A DNA stretch of 64,000 nt from Nautilus pompilius (Eukaryota; Mollusca; Cephalopoda; Nautilida; Nautilidae). Made by a program: the position numbers and the translations under genes. The stretch spans positions 248,001 to 312,000 of the forward strand of contig JACATO010001136.1 in NCBI GenBank assembly GCA_018389105.1. Reading direction: 5' to 3'. The notes below the pieces were generated by a model. That model made no database searches, was not told the origin of the DNA, and saw only the letters and a list, made by a program, of their open reading frames with translations. Shown here piece by piece: positions 1 through 12,300 of this stretch. Position 1 is the stretch's first letter, and every line of letters begins with the position of its first letter.

Positions 1-550
1 AGACTGACTGACTGAATGTCAGTTTTATTGCCGAATGTCTGATCAACTTGACAGGGCTCTGCAGAAAGAAATAGTTTCTTCAGTACAAACAAATTCCTCC
101 CTACCCAAACATGGCCAATCAACAAAGCTTATAGTCTCCTCAAGTTGCATAATTCACTAACATGAACACGACCCTTGTTCAGATAGGTCTCACTCTAGTG
201 TTCTCTATGCCGTTGTCTTTGGATTCTGCTGTGTTTGCCAACTTTGAATACCCCACACTTTCCTCCCTAATCAAGTGCTTCACCATTTTCCCACAGTATC
301 TACAATAATGTCACCCAAATGGAATGTGTTTTCAACATGTACTGGCAGGTTATTTGCATGTTGAGTTCAGAATTAAATCAAACATAGATACACACAGCTG
401 TACCAGCTGTGACCTAACTGTACCTATTCTTTAATATGACTCACCAAGACTTACTAAAAGACTTATCTTAAATGGCTTTCCTGTCACCAATTATGACAAT
501 TGTAAAGATCCTTTATAAAATGAGTGAAATCATGTAAAATAAATACTTAC

Positions 551-826
551 AATAGACATTTAGGGATTCAGTGGAATTATCAGAAGAGTTCTGAGCAACG
601 TGTGTCCCTGTGCACCTACATCTCTGTCCATCCATTCTTCTTGATACCTTCACATTCACACTGACCACTGATGGCCCTGACCTCTTAGCATTTCCTGGAC
701 ATGACAGCTCTACCTGACCACCTGGTTTCCCACCTTGCCAACTGCAGGTAACAGTGACTGTATAATTTTCATACACAGGTGTACTTGTGCTATATCCAGA
801 AATAAGTGGAACACCAAGAGGAGCAT
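551..826 (-). CDS. Immunoglobulin-like domain exon (partial gene)
   Basis: A 276-bp exon in phase 1-1, the usual phase for an extracellular domain module. It is bounded by acceptor TTTTAG at 827 and donor GTAAGT at 550. It opens with DAPLGVPLISGYS, then VTCSWQGGKPGGQVELSC, and ends RRMDGQRCRCTGTHVAQNSS before NVY. The cysteine spacing and the xGxxCxCxxTH ending resemble the repeated Ig-like domains of molluscan cell-surface or secreted proteins; NYT, NSS and NST are possible N-glycosylation sites. The rest of the gene was not identified: flanking exons may lie left of the window or at higher coordinates. Function beyond an extracellular binding module cannot be stated. Confidence 0.6.
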
Positions 827-3800
827 CTAAAATAGAAATGTGTTGGATGTTTTTCAAAACACCAATATATTACCAATAAAAGATTCATTCAGAATATTTG
901 CTGACAGAAGTTAATCATTAATTCTACTGAAATCGCTAAAAGTAAACATAACATTAAAAATCTGATAAAATTCAGTCTCTTGAATAATAATTGCTATTTA
1001 TTTGTCATCTAGATTTGTTCTTTTAATATTAAAATAGACATTGCTCCTGTCTATCTTCAACTAAAATGTGTCAAGTTGAAGGAACAGATGAGACCAAAAT
1101 TAGTTGTAAGAATGGAAGATCTAAAAATTGACGATGTTTGGCTGTACTATTATTTAAAAAGAAAATTTCATCAGGATCAAACATCCTGCAGGTGATTAGT
1201 CTGTTGACATGCAATGAAAACGTTCACCTGTACATGTACGGCCTCAAAAGTTGAAATATGTCTGAATAGATGGTAGCCATTGCTGCTGAACTGATCAAAA
1301 TGTTCAGTAATTACCTCACTTGGTTGGCAAAAATTGTATAATAAAGTTCAAAGTAGACATGGGTAAGGTATACAACTAAAAGAGTTAATAGGAGTTTCTT
1401 CAAACTGACACCACAGAGATAAAGCTACGGCTTTTACAAAGACATCACTGGCATTTGTTTGGACACTAAAGCCATCTTTGTCTTTCGAATGTAAATTATG
1501 ATGGTTTTATGCCATCTTACCATTGGTTTCGGTTGATGTCCAAGCTCAGAATGGTCAGATATTGGAGATGTTTATTTACACAATGTCACAGGATTGATTC
1601 TTTTTTCTCCCATCATCACATCTGTCATAATTGATCTTACTAACGAACCTGTGTTTCAGGAATCGTTTCCTGTCACCATCCCCAGGGATTGGCCGAGAGG
1701 GGACTGCATTATTATATAAAGTACAGGAATGATAATTTAGAGTGGGCTGAAGAGTTGATAGAAAACTACATCAAAACGTTAACCACCTGCAGCTTGTGGG
1801 TTCAACAATAACTTAGACCACTTTTCAAATCCTTACAGATAGAAATACCTGCTGTAAAATCATCCACAAATTAATATTGTTTTACTTCAAAACAGTACTA
1901 AAACCTGAGGATGAGGATAGGGAACAATTGCTGAAACATTGGCTCATTGTTACTTCAATTATTTCTAATATGATGGGAAACTAACCCTTGACTTTCTGAT
2001 GGTATCTACATTTCTTTAAAACAAAAATATTTGGTTTACACCTGAGATGTTTGGCTCATTTTTTTGTCACCTTTAGTGTGGGAATGATACTCCTGCTAAT
2101 CTGCATATCAACATAAATCACAGTGACAGGACAGGATGGAAGCTAATGCATAATAACCTTCATTTCTCTAATGGTTAACAACCACTTCACATGAAACAAA
2201 GCTGTTATTATTGAGTTATACACTTGATAACCAATTTGCCATTTTGATTCATATCTATTATATTTTACATCACTGATAAATTCCTGTTTTTAATTCAATG
2301 ATTATACAACAACAATAAGATCTCATTGTTCTTAAATATTAAGCGTATTCATCATACAACTATATCTTCTTCACAATTCCAATGGGTGGTTTATTAAAGC
2401 TCTACCAATTATGGCTTCTGCTAGTAGTAGTTTAAAGTTCCACAGTGAACAGATTCTATCCCATCAGCATGAACTTGTGGCAGAGAGGAGTTTGATGCAA
2501 ATGAAAGCTGCTGTGTTATCAAAGATAGGAGAGAGCTGGGATTTTCTCATTTTCTCATCCATTTCTCATTGTTAATGAAAACAATTCTTCTGTTGCTACT
2601 TGTTCTTTAATCAATTTTCTTTTCATATCTTCAAACTGGACCACTTGTGAATACTGGAATATTCTGACCACATCTACTGGTGAATCACTTTGGTTACAGA
2701 AACAGAGCTGATCAATGCAAAAGCAGAAATTTAGATTATATTTTGTCTTTTGAGGGAAAGTTACAGCAGTGAGCTTCAACAAATAAAAACAGCGGGCACC
2801 AAAAATAAGATAAACAGCTGTTAATTAACAGATGGTAGCACAAGATCCAGCTAGAAATGGTCTAAAGTGGCCAATGAGTTTGACTGATGTCACGAATAAT
2901 TAACAGAAAATGAAAAAAAAAAACACAACCTGAATTGAGACTTTTTAAAATTCTAATTTATTTCCAAACTTTAAACAGCAGTCACATGGCCCTCACCAAC
3001 AGATTCAGAAAAGTGCATCACTTGCATCAATTCACCAATACGTACTTTCCAGACCTTCTGATTTCTCTTTTATTTTACTTTCCATTGTTTTAACTTAAAA
3101 GAGTAACTCAAGTTATTTGCTGTTCAGTGCCATCTACCAGAAAAACATTAAGTGGCCCCTTTTAATGAGCCTATCAAAGAGAGTGAACCAAGTTAAGTGA
3201 ACAAATAACTTCAATTTCAAACTAAAAGATTTGGTCGCTCCAAAGAAAAGTCTCTTTATCTGGCTACACTTCACTGTTTTTCGTGTCATAAGTTGGCAAC
3301 AGGCAGACAGTAAACATCAATCAACCGACAGCAAAGTTACAGACCAACTTCTCCATTTCATTTTTTTCTAAACTCGGATGATTAAACATAAATCTTTATG
3401 TGGATAATTTAAATTTATTAGAAAAATATAACTGAAAAGGCTTTTGCTGATGTTCTCCATAGAAGAGAAAGATGGATTTTAACAAAGTAATTATATATCT
3501 CACCCTATATTTTCATAACTTAAAATAAAATTAGAATCAACAATAGAATTAAAGTAATTTTACTATTTAAATAAAAATATTGTAACAGATATAAAGAATA
3601 TAGTTTTGACAAGATTGATGACTCCTTCACAGAAACCAAAATTTTAGTCAGCCAGTGCAAATAAACTGAAAATTATCTACTTTTAAATAAATTGAACAGA
3701 AGTGGTACAAATTAGTCCATATGTAGATGTTCATTTCTTCTTCAAGAACATTAATAATCAGTAGTGAGGTTCCTCATGGTGAGTTTTCCATTTTTTTTGT

Positions 3801-4650
3801 TTTGATTCCTTATGAAGACTTTTGTCAGTTCTAATATTTACTTATTAGTTAATCCACAGATATTTTTACCGCCATTGTTTCCTGCAGTTATAAAAGTCAA
3901 ATTAGTAAACAGTGAGATCTAAGTTAGCGGTTCATGTGGGAACAGTCACTTACAGCCGGTGGTATGTTCATGTACCTGTCTGCAGCTACACTAGAGCCAA
4001 CGGGCCAACTCTCCGACATGGGCGGCAGTCTCCCGAATTATGACCTTGAACCGATCTACTGACCGGGTCTTTGCAAATTGGACATTTCTACCCATTTTAG
4101 TCATGTGCACTTAATTTTTCTGGAAGTCTACCGATTTGTGTAACTTTAATGAACATTTTTATACATTCAAATTTCCCGGTAAAAATCAGCCAATCGTTTG
4201 CTCTCTATAGCCAAACCATTGAAATAAACACATGATTCATACCAGAAATCGGGCTGCACTTGGCCAATGAAAACTGATTATACAGATAAGATGACCAATC
4301 GTATTTATTGTTCTAAACTAAGCATGATTACCTAAAATGGCTTCTTTGGCACAGAAAAGATTTAACTATTATTTTCTGTCAAGATCAATTACTATCAACA
4401 TCATGACTATCACACAACCAAAAGCGAAGAGAAAATGCTACGAGTGCACATTCCAGACATCTTGAGAAAAGGAATTTCCTTCGGTGGCCAAATGTACTTT
4501 GAAAACAGATGCATTTTCCACGGTAGACCTATTTTATGTTACACTTGATGTTTACGAAATTCTTTAATTCTCGGTTGATTATGTTTTATCCATAAACGAT
4601 TTTATTGTTTTTGTTTAAACTATTTTTTTAAAGGGCCAGGCCAAGGGAAC
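827..4650. other. AT-rich stretch, no confident gene
   Basis: Roughly 3.8 kb of AT-rich sequence. No recognisable RNA gene, transposon terminus or conserved exon was seen apart from the weak exon candidate at 2555-2760. It could be intron of the Ig-like gene. Confidence 0.4.
2555..2760 (-). CDS. Possible minus-strand exon, unrecognised
   Basis: An open frame preceded on the minus strand by a weak pyrimidine stretch and AG (CCCTCAAAAG). It encodes a hydrophilic, helix-prone peptide including SDSPVDVVRIFQYSQVVQFE and ends with a stop after TMRNG. There is no ATG near a good start and no family I recognise. Composition looks more protein-like than the flanks, but a single short frame in AT-rich DNA is weak evidence. 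Confidence 0.2.
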
Positions 4651-4699
4651 CCCTGCCCAAATTTAAAATTCTTCCTTGTTTATTAAGATTGAAATTGTT

Positions 4700-5620
4700 A
4701 TGTTTCTTTTTGTGTTATTCCAGATTTGCTACAGAACCTTTACCATTAGTCGTGGTGGCAAGAATGACCTGTAGAAGCACAGTCAGACAACATTGCACAT
4801 TACCACCCAGATTGCAAAGACAACCACCTCCTCAGTTTCACATTTTTGTGAACCCAACAACAGATGTCGTGTTTGTTATCAGGGCAGAGGTTCTATTCAT
4901 CAACTCCATTGCTGAGCACAACATGGCCTTCAACGTGCTGACCATTCTAGCAAGCTCTGTAAGATGATGTTTCCTGACTCAAAGACAGCCCAGAAGTTTC
5001 ACTGTGGTCGTACAGAGACAATGCAGGTGGTCAGAGATCGTTAGCTCCAACCTTGCAAAATTAAGTTGTGATTCACTGTAGGAAGGAACCATTTCCCCTT
5101 ACATGTGACAAGAGTAACGACACTGACTCAGAGAAGACTCTTGCCATCCTTGTGAGATATTTTACTGACAGAGCAGCTACTAGATTCATTGCATTCCTAT
5201 TTGTAACAATGGAACAGGGGAAAATATCTTCAGCACATCCAGGTGGTTTTGCTCACCTGTGATATTTCCTGGACCAACCTTGTTTCTTTCATGTCGGACA
5301 ACTGTAGTGTGATGACTGGTGGACATAATTCTGTGGTCAGTAGGATCAGAGAGGTTTGCCCAGATGTTTTAGTGTGTGGGATGTGTGTGTGTGGTGTGTG
5401 TGTGTGTGTGTCATTTAGCCAAAATTCTTGTACTTGTTGTGTTCAAGTGTCTGTGTGTCTACCAAAGCACACTGCCTGTAGAAGATCAACTTGGAATTAT
5501 CCTGAAAGGTTTCTTCTCTCCCATGTAGCGATTGGCTAATAGACACCAATGGAAACCAATGATTCAAGATAGCCACACCCCGCTCACCATATGCACCAGG
5601 TCTTCAGCACCTGTGAGAAA
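4700..5620 (+). pseudogene. Decayed hAT/BED-type transposase relic
   Basis: Successive plus-strand frames carry fragments in the expected order for hAT-type transposases of the ZBED/SCAND3-like group: EHNMAFNVLTILASS near 4920, then PFPLTCDKSNDTDSEKTLA near 5090, then NLVSFMSDNCSVMTGGHNS near 5280 followed by a VSRIREVCPDV segment. The segments lie in different frames with stops and a TG-repeat interruption near 5385, so the copy is dead. The assignment rests on the MSDNxSVMxGxHNSV-type motif and the CDKSNDT motif. Target-site duplications and terminal repeats were not located. Confidence 0.5.
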
Positions 5621-5960
5621 CTGAAGAAACTCTGTGCAATTCAGAAGAAATTTAAAAGAAAAAAGAAAAATTGGGCACATGAGTGGAGCAAGATAATGAG
5701 ATCTGTTACAAGTAACTTAAAACAATATTCAACAGTAAACCTGTCAAAAACTGGAAACATCAGAGAGGAATTGTAAACTGGTCAGAATGTGTTAAATAAA
5801 AAACTATACAATGGAAAGTAAGTCTACTAAAGTGTGGGAGTTATGTCCCTTTTATATGAAAATATTGTCTGATTAATGAGTTTGTTTGTAGTTATAAACT
5901 GATTTACTGTTTGAAAAAAGACGATTGAATACCAGAAAAGAAAGGGTAATTTCAAAAATA

Positions 5961-6153
5961 GAGAGAGGATGATGACGCCAGCACAGAGATATGATGTTGG
6001 TACAGGAGAGAGAGATATGGGGGAATGGAGAAGAAAGAGAGATGATGATGACGCCCAGTACAGAGATATGATTTTGGTACAGAGAGAGAGAGAGAGATGA
6101 TGACGCCAGCACAGAGATATGATGTTGGTACAGAGAGAGAGAGAGAGAGAGGG

Positions 6154-6188
<35 letters not shown>

Positions 6189-6234
6189 GACGCCAGCACA
6201 GAGATATGATTTTGGTACCAGAGCGAGAGAGCAG

Positions 6235-6271
<37 letters not shown>

Positions 6272-6290
6272 TGCGAGAGCGAGAGGACCT
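5961..6290. repeat. Compound GA array with embedded module of about 36 bp
   Basis: A (GA)n tract interrupted by four copies of a non-GA module beginning GATGATGACGCC and ending GATATGATKTTGGTAC, at about 5968, 6041, 6097 and 6184. Spacing between modules varies with GA-tract length. Open frames over this tract on both strands are artefacts of the repeat. A poly-T run follows at 6292-6310. Confidence 0.85.
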
Positions 6291-6310
6291 TTTTTTTTTT
6301 TTTTTTTTTC

Positions 6311-7940
6311 TTAAGAGAGCGATCAGAGCTCTCTTCCTTCTGAGAATCACGACGCCATGAATATTCATTCTCATTCAGGAGAGAGCGGCACAAAGACACG
6401 TGCCGCATCCATTAATGCACGCGGCCGCAAATCGTTCGCGTTAAACAGGTTCACTTAATTCATTAGCCTGTATTCACGCGCTATTTTTCTTTCTAACCCT
6501 AGAGCGCACAGTATCGTGTAAAAGAGGGAGGCCCGAGAGCGCCTCGCTCACAGCTCTCTGCTGAATCCAACAACACACCACCACGGCGGGCAAGGAAGAC
6601 GACGAAGAAGAAAAACGGATAAAGAGGTTCGTTCACCTCTTCATCCCATCTCCAACCCACCGCATCCTGCTCTGAATCTTCCAGCATCGTCAGCACCCAC
6701 TAAAATCCCGATCGTTTCCTTCTTCAGCTACAAGTCGCGCAGGTCCGTTCTCGGCCGAGAGTTAAATACCAGGGCCCAGCCCCGCCCCCCAGTCCACGCG
6801 CGGGTTGTAATTAACTGCGACGTGCTGTCCCTTATCGAACCCTTTCACACACCTATTGCCTATACGTATCGCGAAACATTCTGGCCTTTGTCTACAACAA
6901 CAGTTGTGTGTTAGCTAGAAAAAAGCAAAAAGAAAAGCAGTTTAAAACGAGAAAAACCGACTAAATTGTGTGTAATTCTCATCTCTTGCCAGCAGGTACA
7001 AGTTTTCTAAAAGCAAAAGAGAAGAAAATAATTATCAATATTACAGGCTCGTGCTTCTTGTTTCTCGTAGTTTTAAAACTATTTTGCATTTACTTTTATT
7101 TAATCCACATTTAAACTAATAAATTTCGAATTCTAAAAAAAAAAACAACAACAACAAACTAATATTTAAATAAACGATAAAAGAGAAATTAAGTTATGAC
7201 AGTAAAACTGACTCTTTTTGAGGAGAGTCGCTGTTTCAATATCAGTGATCAGCCAGTCAGCTGGTTGGACTACCAAACCAAACCAACCGTTTATGGTGTG
7301 GAATAGAGCCACCCGAGTGCAGGTACATTGCGACTTCACATTGAAATAACGATCTCGAGTGGAGTTTAGCCAACCTGTCATCACGATCCTAAACGTAAGT
7401 GTAAATGGTGTTTTTCATTCACATCTTTAACGCGGTTATGAGAGCAATATAATTTAAAACCAGAAGTGTATTTGAGTTTGGAGTAAATTGCTATAATCCT
7501 GGCTCGGATAGTTCTGAAAAATGCCGCCGTGACGCTCCAGTCGGAGCTAACATGGTCGCCACCTGACATGTGGGCGCAAATCCACTCCGCTTCGACGAGA
7601 TGCTACTCGCTACATATTTCGGGTTTGCCACCCTCGGCAGAGCGAGTCGTATCTGTGTGGGTCGATGTTCTCGTCTTAACAGATGGTAGATTTTGATTTA
7701 ACGACACTAGACTCCGTGCTTTGTGGCCGTCACGGAAACGGGAATTAAACAAGGAGGATATAAAATCAAAATCTACATTGAAGCAGAGCCGCATTTGGAA
7801 AGAGTAAATACACAGCACAGAGCACAACTCGAGTAAGTGAAGTGTGCAAATTCTTAGACTTGAGTAAGGAATTCAGAATGTTCGAGCAGTAGCATTTCTA
7901 TGCAGGGTAACAAAGGAGAATGGTAAGTTCATCGTTGGCC
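6311..7940. other. Moderately CpG-rich stretch without a confident gene
   Basis: Sequence with more CpG than the flanks (for example 6400-6800 and 7540-7740) and short open frames on both strands, none with a recognisable motif or a coherent exon structure. A donor-like AACGTAAGT at about 7390 could mark an untranslated exon, but no partner was found. Confidence 0.3.
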
Positions 7941-7950
7941 GACAGACCGC

Positions 7951-7952
<2 letters not shown>

Positions 7953-8033
<81 letters not shown>

Positions 8034-8053
8034 AGAGAGATGGAAAGATGGAG

Positions 8054-8104
<51 letters not shown>

Positions 8105-8159
8105 TGGGGATCTGGATAGATAGCTGCTATTTTAAGACTGACGAGAGAGAGAGCAGAGC

Positions 8160-8205
<46 letters not shown>

Positions 8206-8212
8206 CTAGGAT
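7953..8212. repeat. (GA)n/(GAGAGAGA) simple-sequence array
   Basis: About 260 bp of nearly pure GA repeats on the plus strand, broken by short variants (GATGGAAAGATGG near 8040; GGGGATCTGGATAG near 8105). Confidence 0.9.
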
Positions 8213-8549
8213 AGAGATGAGAAATTTTTGTCGGTGCTGAGATTCTGCTTCACTGAGCCAAAAGTCGTACATCAGCGACCATCTGCCGAATCAGGGCTCT
8301 TGCCCCATTTGTAACGTTTCCCTTCAAAACAAATACCCTAACAAAGCAACAAAAAAAAAAAAAATGGTGGTCTTTTTCCTTAATGTTCTTGTACCAAGGA
8401 AAATTTGCTTGTTTCTACCGGATCACATCTACATATTTCTCTGACCAAAGATACGATGACACGTCTGACGATCTTTACAGAAACGATCGTAAAGGTTGCA
8501 GCAATATAGCGTAAATATATTCAATTTGCCTCGCTCTCGTTGTTTATAC

Positions 8550-9109
8550 TCATCCATCTTTGAAAGATCCTATGATCCGGTTCCAGCATTCCTTGTCTAA
8601 CACGTAGTTGGCGAACTGAAACACGTTCTCACCCGTTCTCTTCGGCGTCGCTTCGCTTTCCAAGCTGACGCTAGAAATAAACATGGGGTCAAAGTGACAC
8701 ACAGCATCAGGTATCACTCACCTGTGTTATTCTCTTTGTCTTAATTTTTTTTTTAACTTTTAAAAATTAAGAAAAAGAAGCTCTCCTACATCAACCAGAA
8801 GCTCTAATTTTAATGATTTTTGTTTATTTAAAAAAAAAAAATATATATACTCGACTTTTAATAAAATGTACGTCCTCGTCTCCTACCAGCGCATGAAATT
8901 ACTGACACCAGGGGGCGGGGTTACACGTCAGCTGTGACCTCGGCACCGTTAGACATCAGGAAAAATATTTTTTTTTTAAAAATAATAAATGTTAATGAGC
9001 GGAATAAATTTAAATCAACGTAAAGCGTAAGCAATAAGGACGGCGTTAATCACTTTAAGAATTCTCCTCACGGCCGTGTCTCTTCCCTCGGAGCCTTTGC
9101 AGGAGCCAT
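8550..9109 (-). CDS. Small two-exon protein candidate (52 aa), unrecognised
   Basis: Exon 1 is 9109-9072: an ATG in good Kozak context (GCCATCATGG), coding MAPAKAPREETR and ending in phase 2 at donor CC|GTGAGG. Exon 2 is 8670-8550: acceptor TTTCTAG, coding PVSLESEATPKRTGENVFQF and then NYVLDKECWNRIIGSFKDG, stop TGA. Phases match exactly (CC plus C gives Pro) and the 401-bp intron has consensus ends. There is no signal peptide or membrane segment; the N-terminal half is charged and probably disordered. The frame stays open 5' of the ATG for about 30 codons (FFKERIQRLNKQGW), so a longer upstream exon is possible. I do not recognise the family. It is divergent from the exon starting at 9357. Confidence 0.45.
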
Positions 9110-9356
9110 GATGGCGTCCAGCCATCCTTGCTTATTCAGACGCTGAATTCGCTCTTTGAAGAAGTCACTTAAATTTTTTTGTTGCCTGCGATTTTATTGC
9201 AGATATTTTCCCTTCTTTTTGTTTTGTTTTCTTGTTGCTTTTAAAATTTGTTTTATTTGTGATTCTATCATTTTTGTGTTTGCTTGATTTTTTTTCTCAA
9301 ACTCTTTCTTAAATGCTTGCCAGGTTTGGCTGAGTTTTCTCTAAATTTATTGCAAG
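9110..9356. promoter_or_regulatory. Candidate bidirectional promoter
   Basis: The 247 bp between the divergent ATGs at 9109 (minus) and 9357 (plus), inside a CpG-rich block of about 9.03-10.6 kb. The spacing fits a shared promoter or 5' UTR space. No TATA box is evident; the centre is T-rich on the plus strand. Confidence 0.3.
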
Positions 9357-12300
9357 ATGGATAAGAAGAAGAAGAGCGAGAAGAATCCCGCTACCCTTGG
9401 CAACCACCAACAGCGGCCATTTAACTTCCAATACACGAGCTACCACAAAGAAAGGTGAGTGTGGACGTCTCATGAATGCCCATTTTAATCAAAACGAATG
9501 CGGATAACAAACAGACTGTAATATTCCCCCCAAACAAAATATTTGCCCAGTGATGCCATCTTCCTTCCTTTATAGATTATTGTTTATCTTCTGCGTGTCC
9601 TACATTTCCTGATTCTTAGCTACCAATAATTCTTCTCGTCCCCGGCATAATAGGGGGACAATGAGTTGTTAGCGTTCAAGGACCGCATTTCCCGAGTTAT
9701 CGTTCTTGCCGGGACGAATTCTACTCTCAACAAGCCATTCTCCGCTCCCCGTCTGTTTGTGTCGGAGGGGACAGGCATCGCGCATCATCTCCCACGGCCA
9801 CTGACCGACCGACCGTCTTTGAAAGACTACAGCCCCTAGAAGGCAACCCCCTTAATCTGAGTCATCGCCGTCGGGCGGCCCAACTCAGCTTTTATGCCCC
9901 GATTCAAAGAGACTTTTTTCTTCAGCAGGTAGTTAACTTGAAGCAAAATGTGTAAACAAACGGTGGGGATGGGAGGAAATGAGGCTGGGTCCCGTGTTTA
10001 GAAGTCGCCCACAATGGCTCTCCTTCGTATTGATCTCGGGGTGGGGGACAGAATAAAGCAGTACACCCCCCCCCCTCTGGAAAGGGGCCCTGACTCGCAG
10101 CTGTTTGCAAACCTATAGAGAGAGAGGCAGGAAAACTGCTTACTGTCAGTTCCGCGTCGCCATTGAAGGGGTCAGACGGAGGGGGCTCTTCCTCCTCCAG
10201 ACCCTGTTTTTGCGACTCGTTGGAAATTCATTGCTGCTCTCGGGAATCGAGTGAACATATTAAAAAGCCCCCCCCCCACCACCCGAGTCTCAAAATTGTT
10301 TGAATCGACATCTTAGTCAACGCTGACTTATTCAAAAACAAAAAACGGAACTCGGCGGTATTCGGGGTACGTCGGCGCCAGACGCCATCTCCACCGGCCC
10401 GGATCGCCTCCTGCGCTCAGAACGAAAGCTGGTCGGCTTCCCGAGTCCGCATCAGGCTGAGCCTCCTGACCAGAAAACCAAAAACCGCTGCTGGACGTCT
10501 GCCGAGATTAACCCCCCCTTTTTTGTTTTTGGCAGTCAGACAAAGTCAACGACTTATTTAACCCCCGGGTGTGGCGCATGCACTGTAAGGTCGTGACAGT
10601 TGTAACTCAGCAAGTGCAGTACATGGTTAGCGGGTAGACTGATCAGCTGACCCTCGTAATATTTATTTCAAGTAAAGATAACTGAGAAGAATAAACTGAT
10701 AGCATCTGGCCTCGAAACCGAGAATCCTTAATGACGAGTCAATCTTTTATTGTATTGAGAGAAAATTTAATTTTTAAAATGTGAATTATTTCAAATCTCC
10801 TTTTCGAGTACAGCAAGTTCTCTCTCTCATATTTGTACTTTCATTTCGAGTACAGCAAGTTCTCTCTCTCATATTTGTACTTTCATTTCGAGTACAGCAA
10901 GTTCTCTCTCTCATATTTGTACTTTCCTTTTCGAGTACAGCAAGTTCTCTCTCTCATATTTGTACTTTCCTTTTCGAGTACAGCAAGTTCTCTCTCTCAT
11001 ATTTGTACTTTCCATTTCGAGTACAGCAAGTTCACTCTCTCATATTTGTACTTTCCTTTTCGAGTACAGCAAGTTCACTCTCTTATATTTGTACTTTCCT
11101 TTTCGAGTACAGCAAGTTCACTCTCTCATATTTGTACTTTCCTTTTCGAGTACAGCAAGTTCTCTCTCTCATATTTGTACTTTCCTTTTCGAGTACAGCA
11201 AGTTCACTCTCTCATATTTGTACTTTTCATTTCGAGTACAGCAAGTTCTCTCTCTCATATTTTTACTTTCCATTTCGAGTACAGCAAGTTCACTCTCTCA
11301 TATTTGTACTTTCCATTTCGAGTACAGCAAGTTCACTCTCTCATATTTGTACTTTCCTTTTCGAGTACAGCAAGTTCACTCTCTCATATTTGTACTTTCC
11401 TTTTCGAGTACAGCAAGTTCACTCTCTCATATTTGTACTTTCCTTTTCGAGTACAGCAAGTTCTCTCTCTCATATTTGTACTTTCCTTTTCGAGTACAGC
11501 AAGTTCTCTTTCTCATATTTGTACTTTCCTTTTCGAGTACAGCAAGTTCACTCTCTCATATTTGTACTTTTCATTTCGAGTACAGCAAGTTCTCTCTCTC
11601 ATATTTTTACTTTCCATTTCGAGTACAGCAAGTTCACTCTCTCATATTTGTACTTTCCATTTCGAGTACAGCAAGTTCACTCTCTCATATTTGTACTTTC
11701 CTTTTCGAGTACAGCAAGTTCACTCTCTCATATTTGTACTTTCCATTTCGAGTACAGCAAGTTCACTCTCTCATATTTGTACTTTTCATTTCGAGTACAG
11801 CAAGTTCACTCTCTCATATTTGTACTTTCCTTTTCGAGTACAGCAAGTTCACTCTCTCATCTCTCATATTGTACTTTCCTTTTCGAGTACAGCAAGTTCA
11901 CTCTCTCATATTTGTACTTTCCATTTCGAGTACAGCAAGTTCACTCTCTCATATTTGTACTTTTCATTTCGAGTACAGCAAGTTCACTCTCTCATATTTG
12001 TACTTTCCTTTTCGAGTACAGCAAGTTCTCTCTCTCATATTTGTACTTTCCTTTTCGAGTACAGCAAGTTCACTCTCTCATATTTGTACTTTCCTTTTCG
12101 AGTACAGCAAGTTCACTCTCTCATATTTCTACTTTCCTTTTCGAGTACAGCAAGTTCTCGCTCAAGTGATCCCACAATCAAATATATTCATTTTTTCTCG
12201 TGGTGGGTTATAAAAAAAAAAAGGAAAGCGAACTATATATATATGAACTCCAAGCCATATTATGCCAAAACCCGGAACAACTCATTCAGTCAGTCAAAAA

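Noticed and set aside
8620-8670. Longer first exon for the 52-residue protein using an acceptor at about 9175
   Set aside because: The sequence before that AG is A-rich, not pyrimidine-rich. The internal ATG has a better context.
10801-12165. CRISPR-like array
   Set aside because: Units are contiguous with no unique spacers, and the DNA is eukaryotic.
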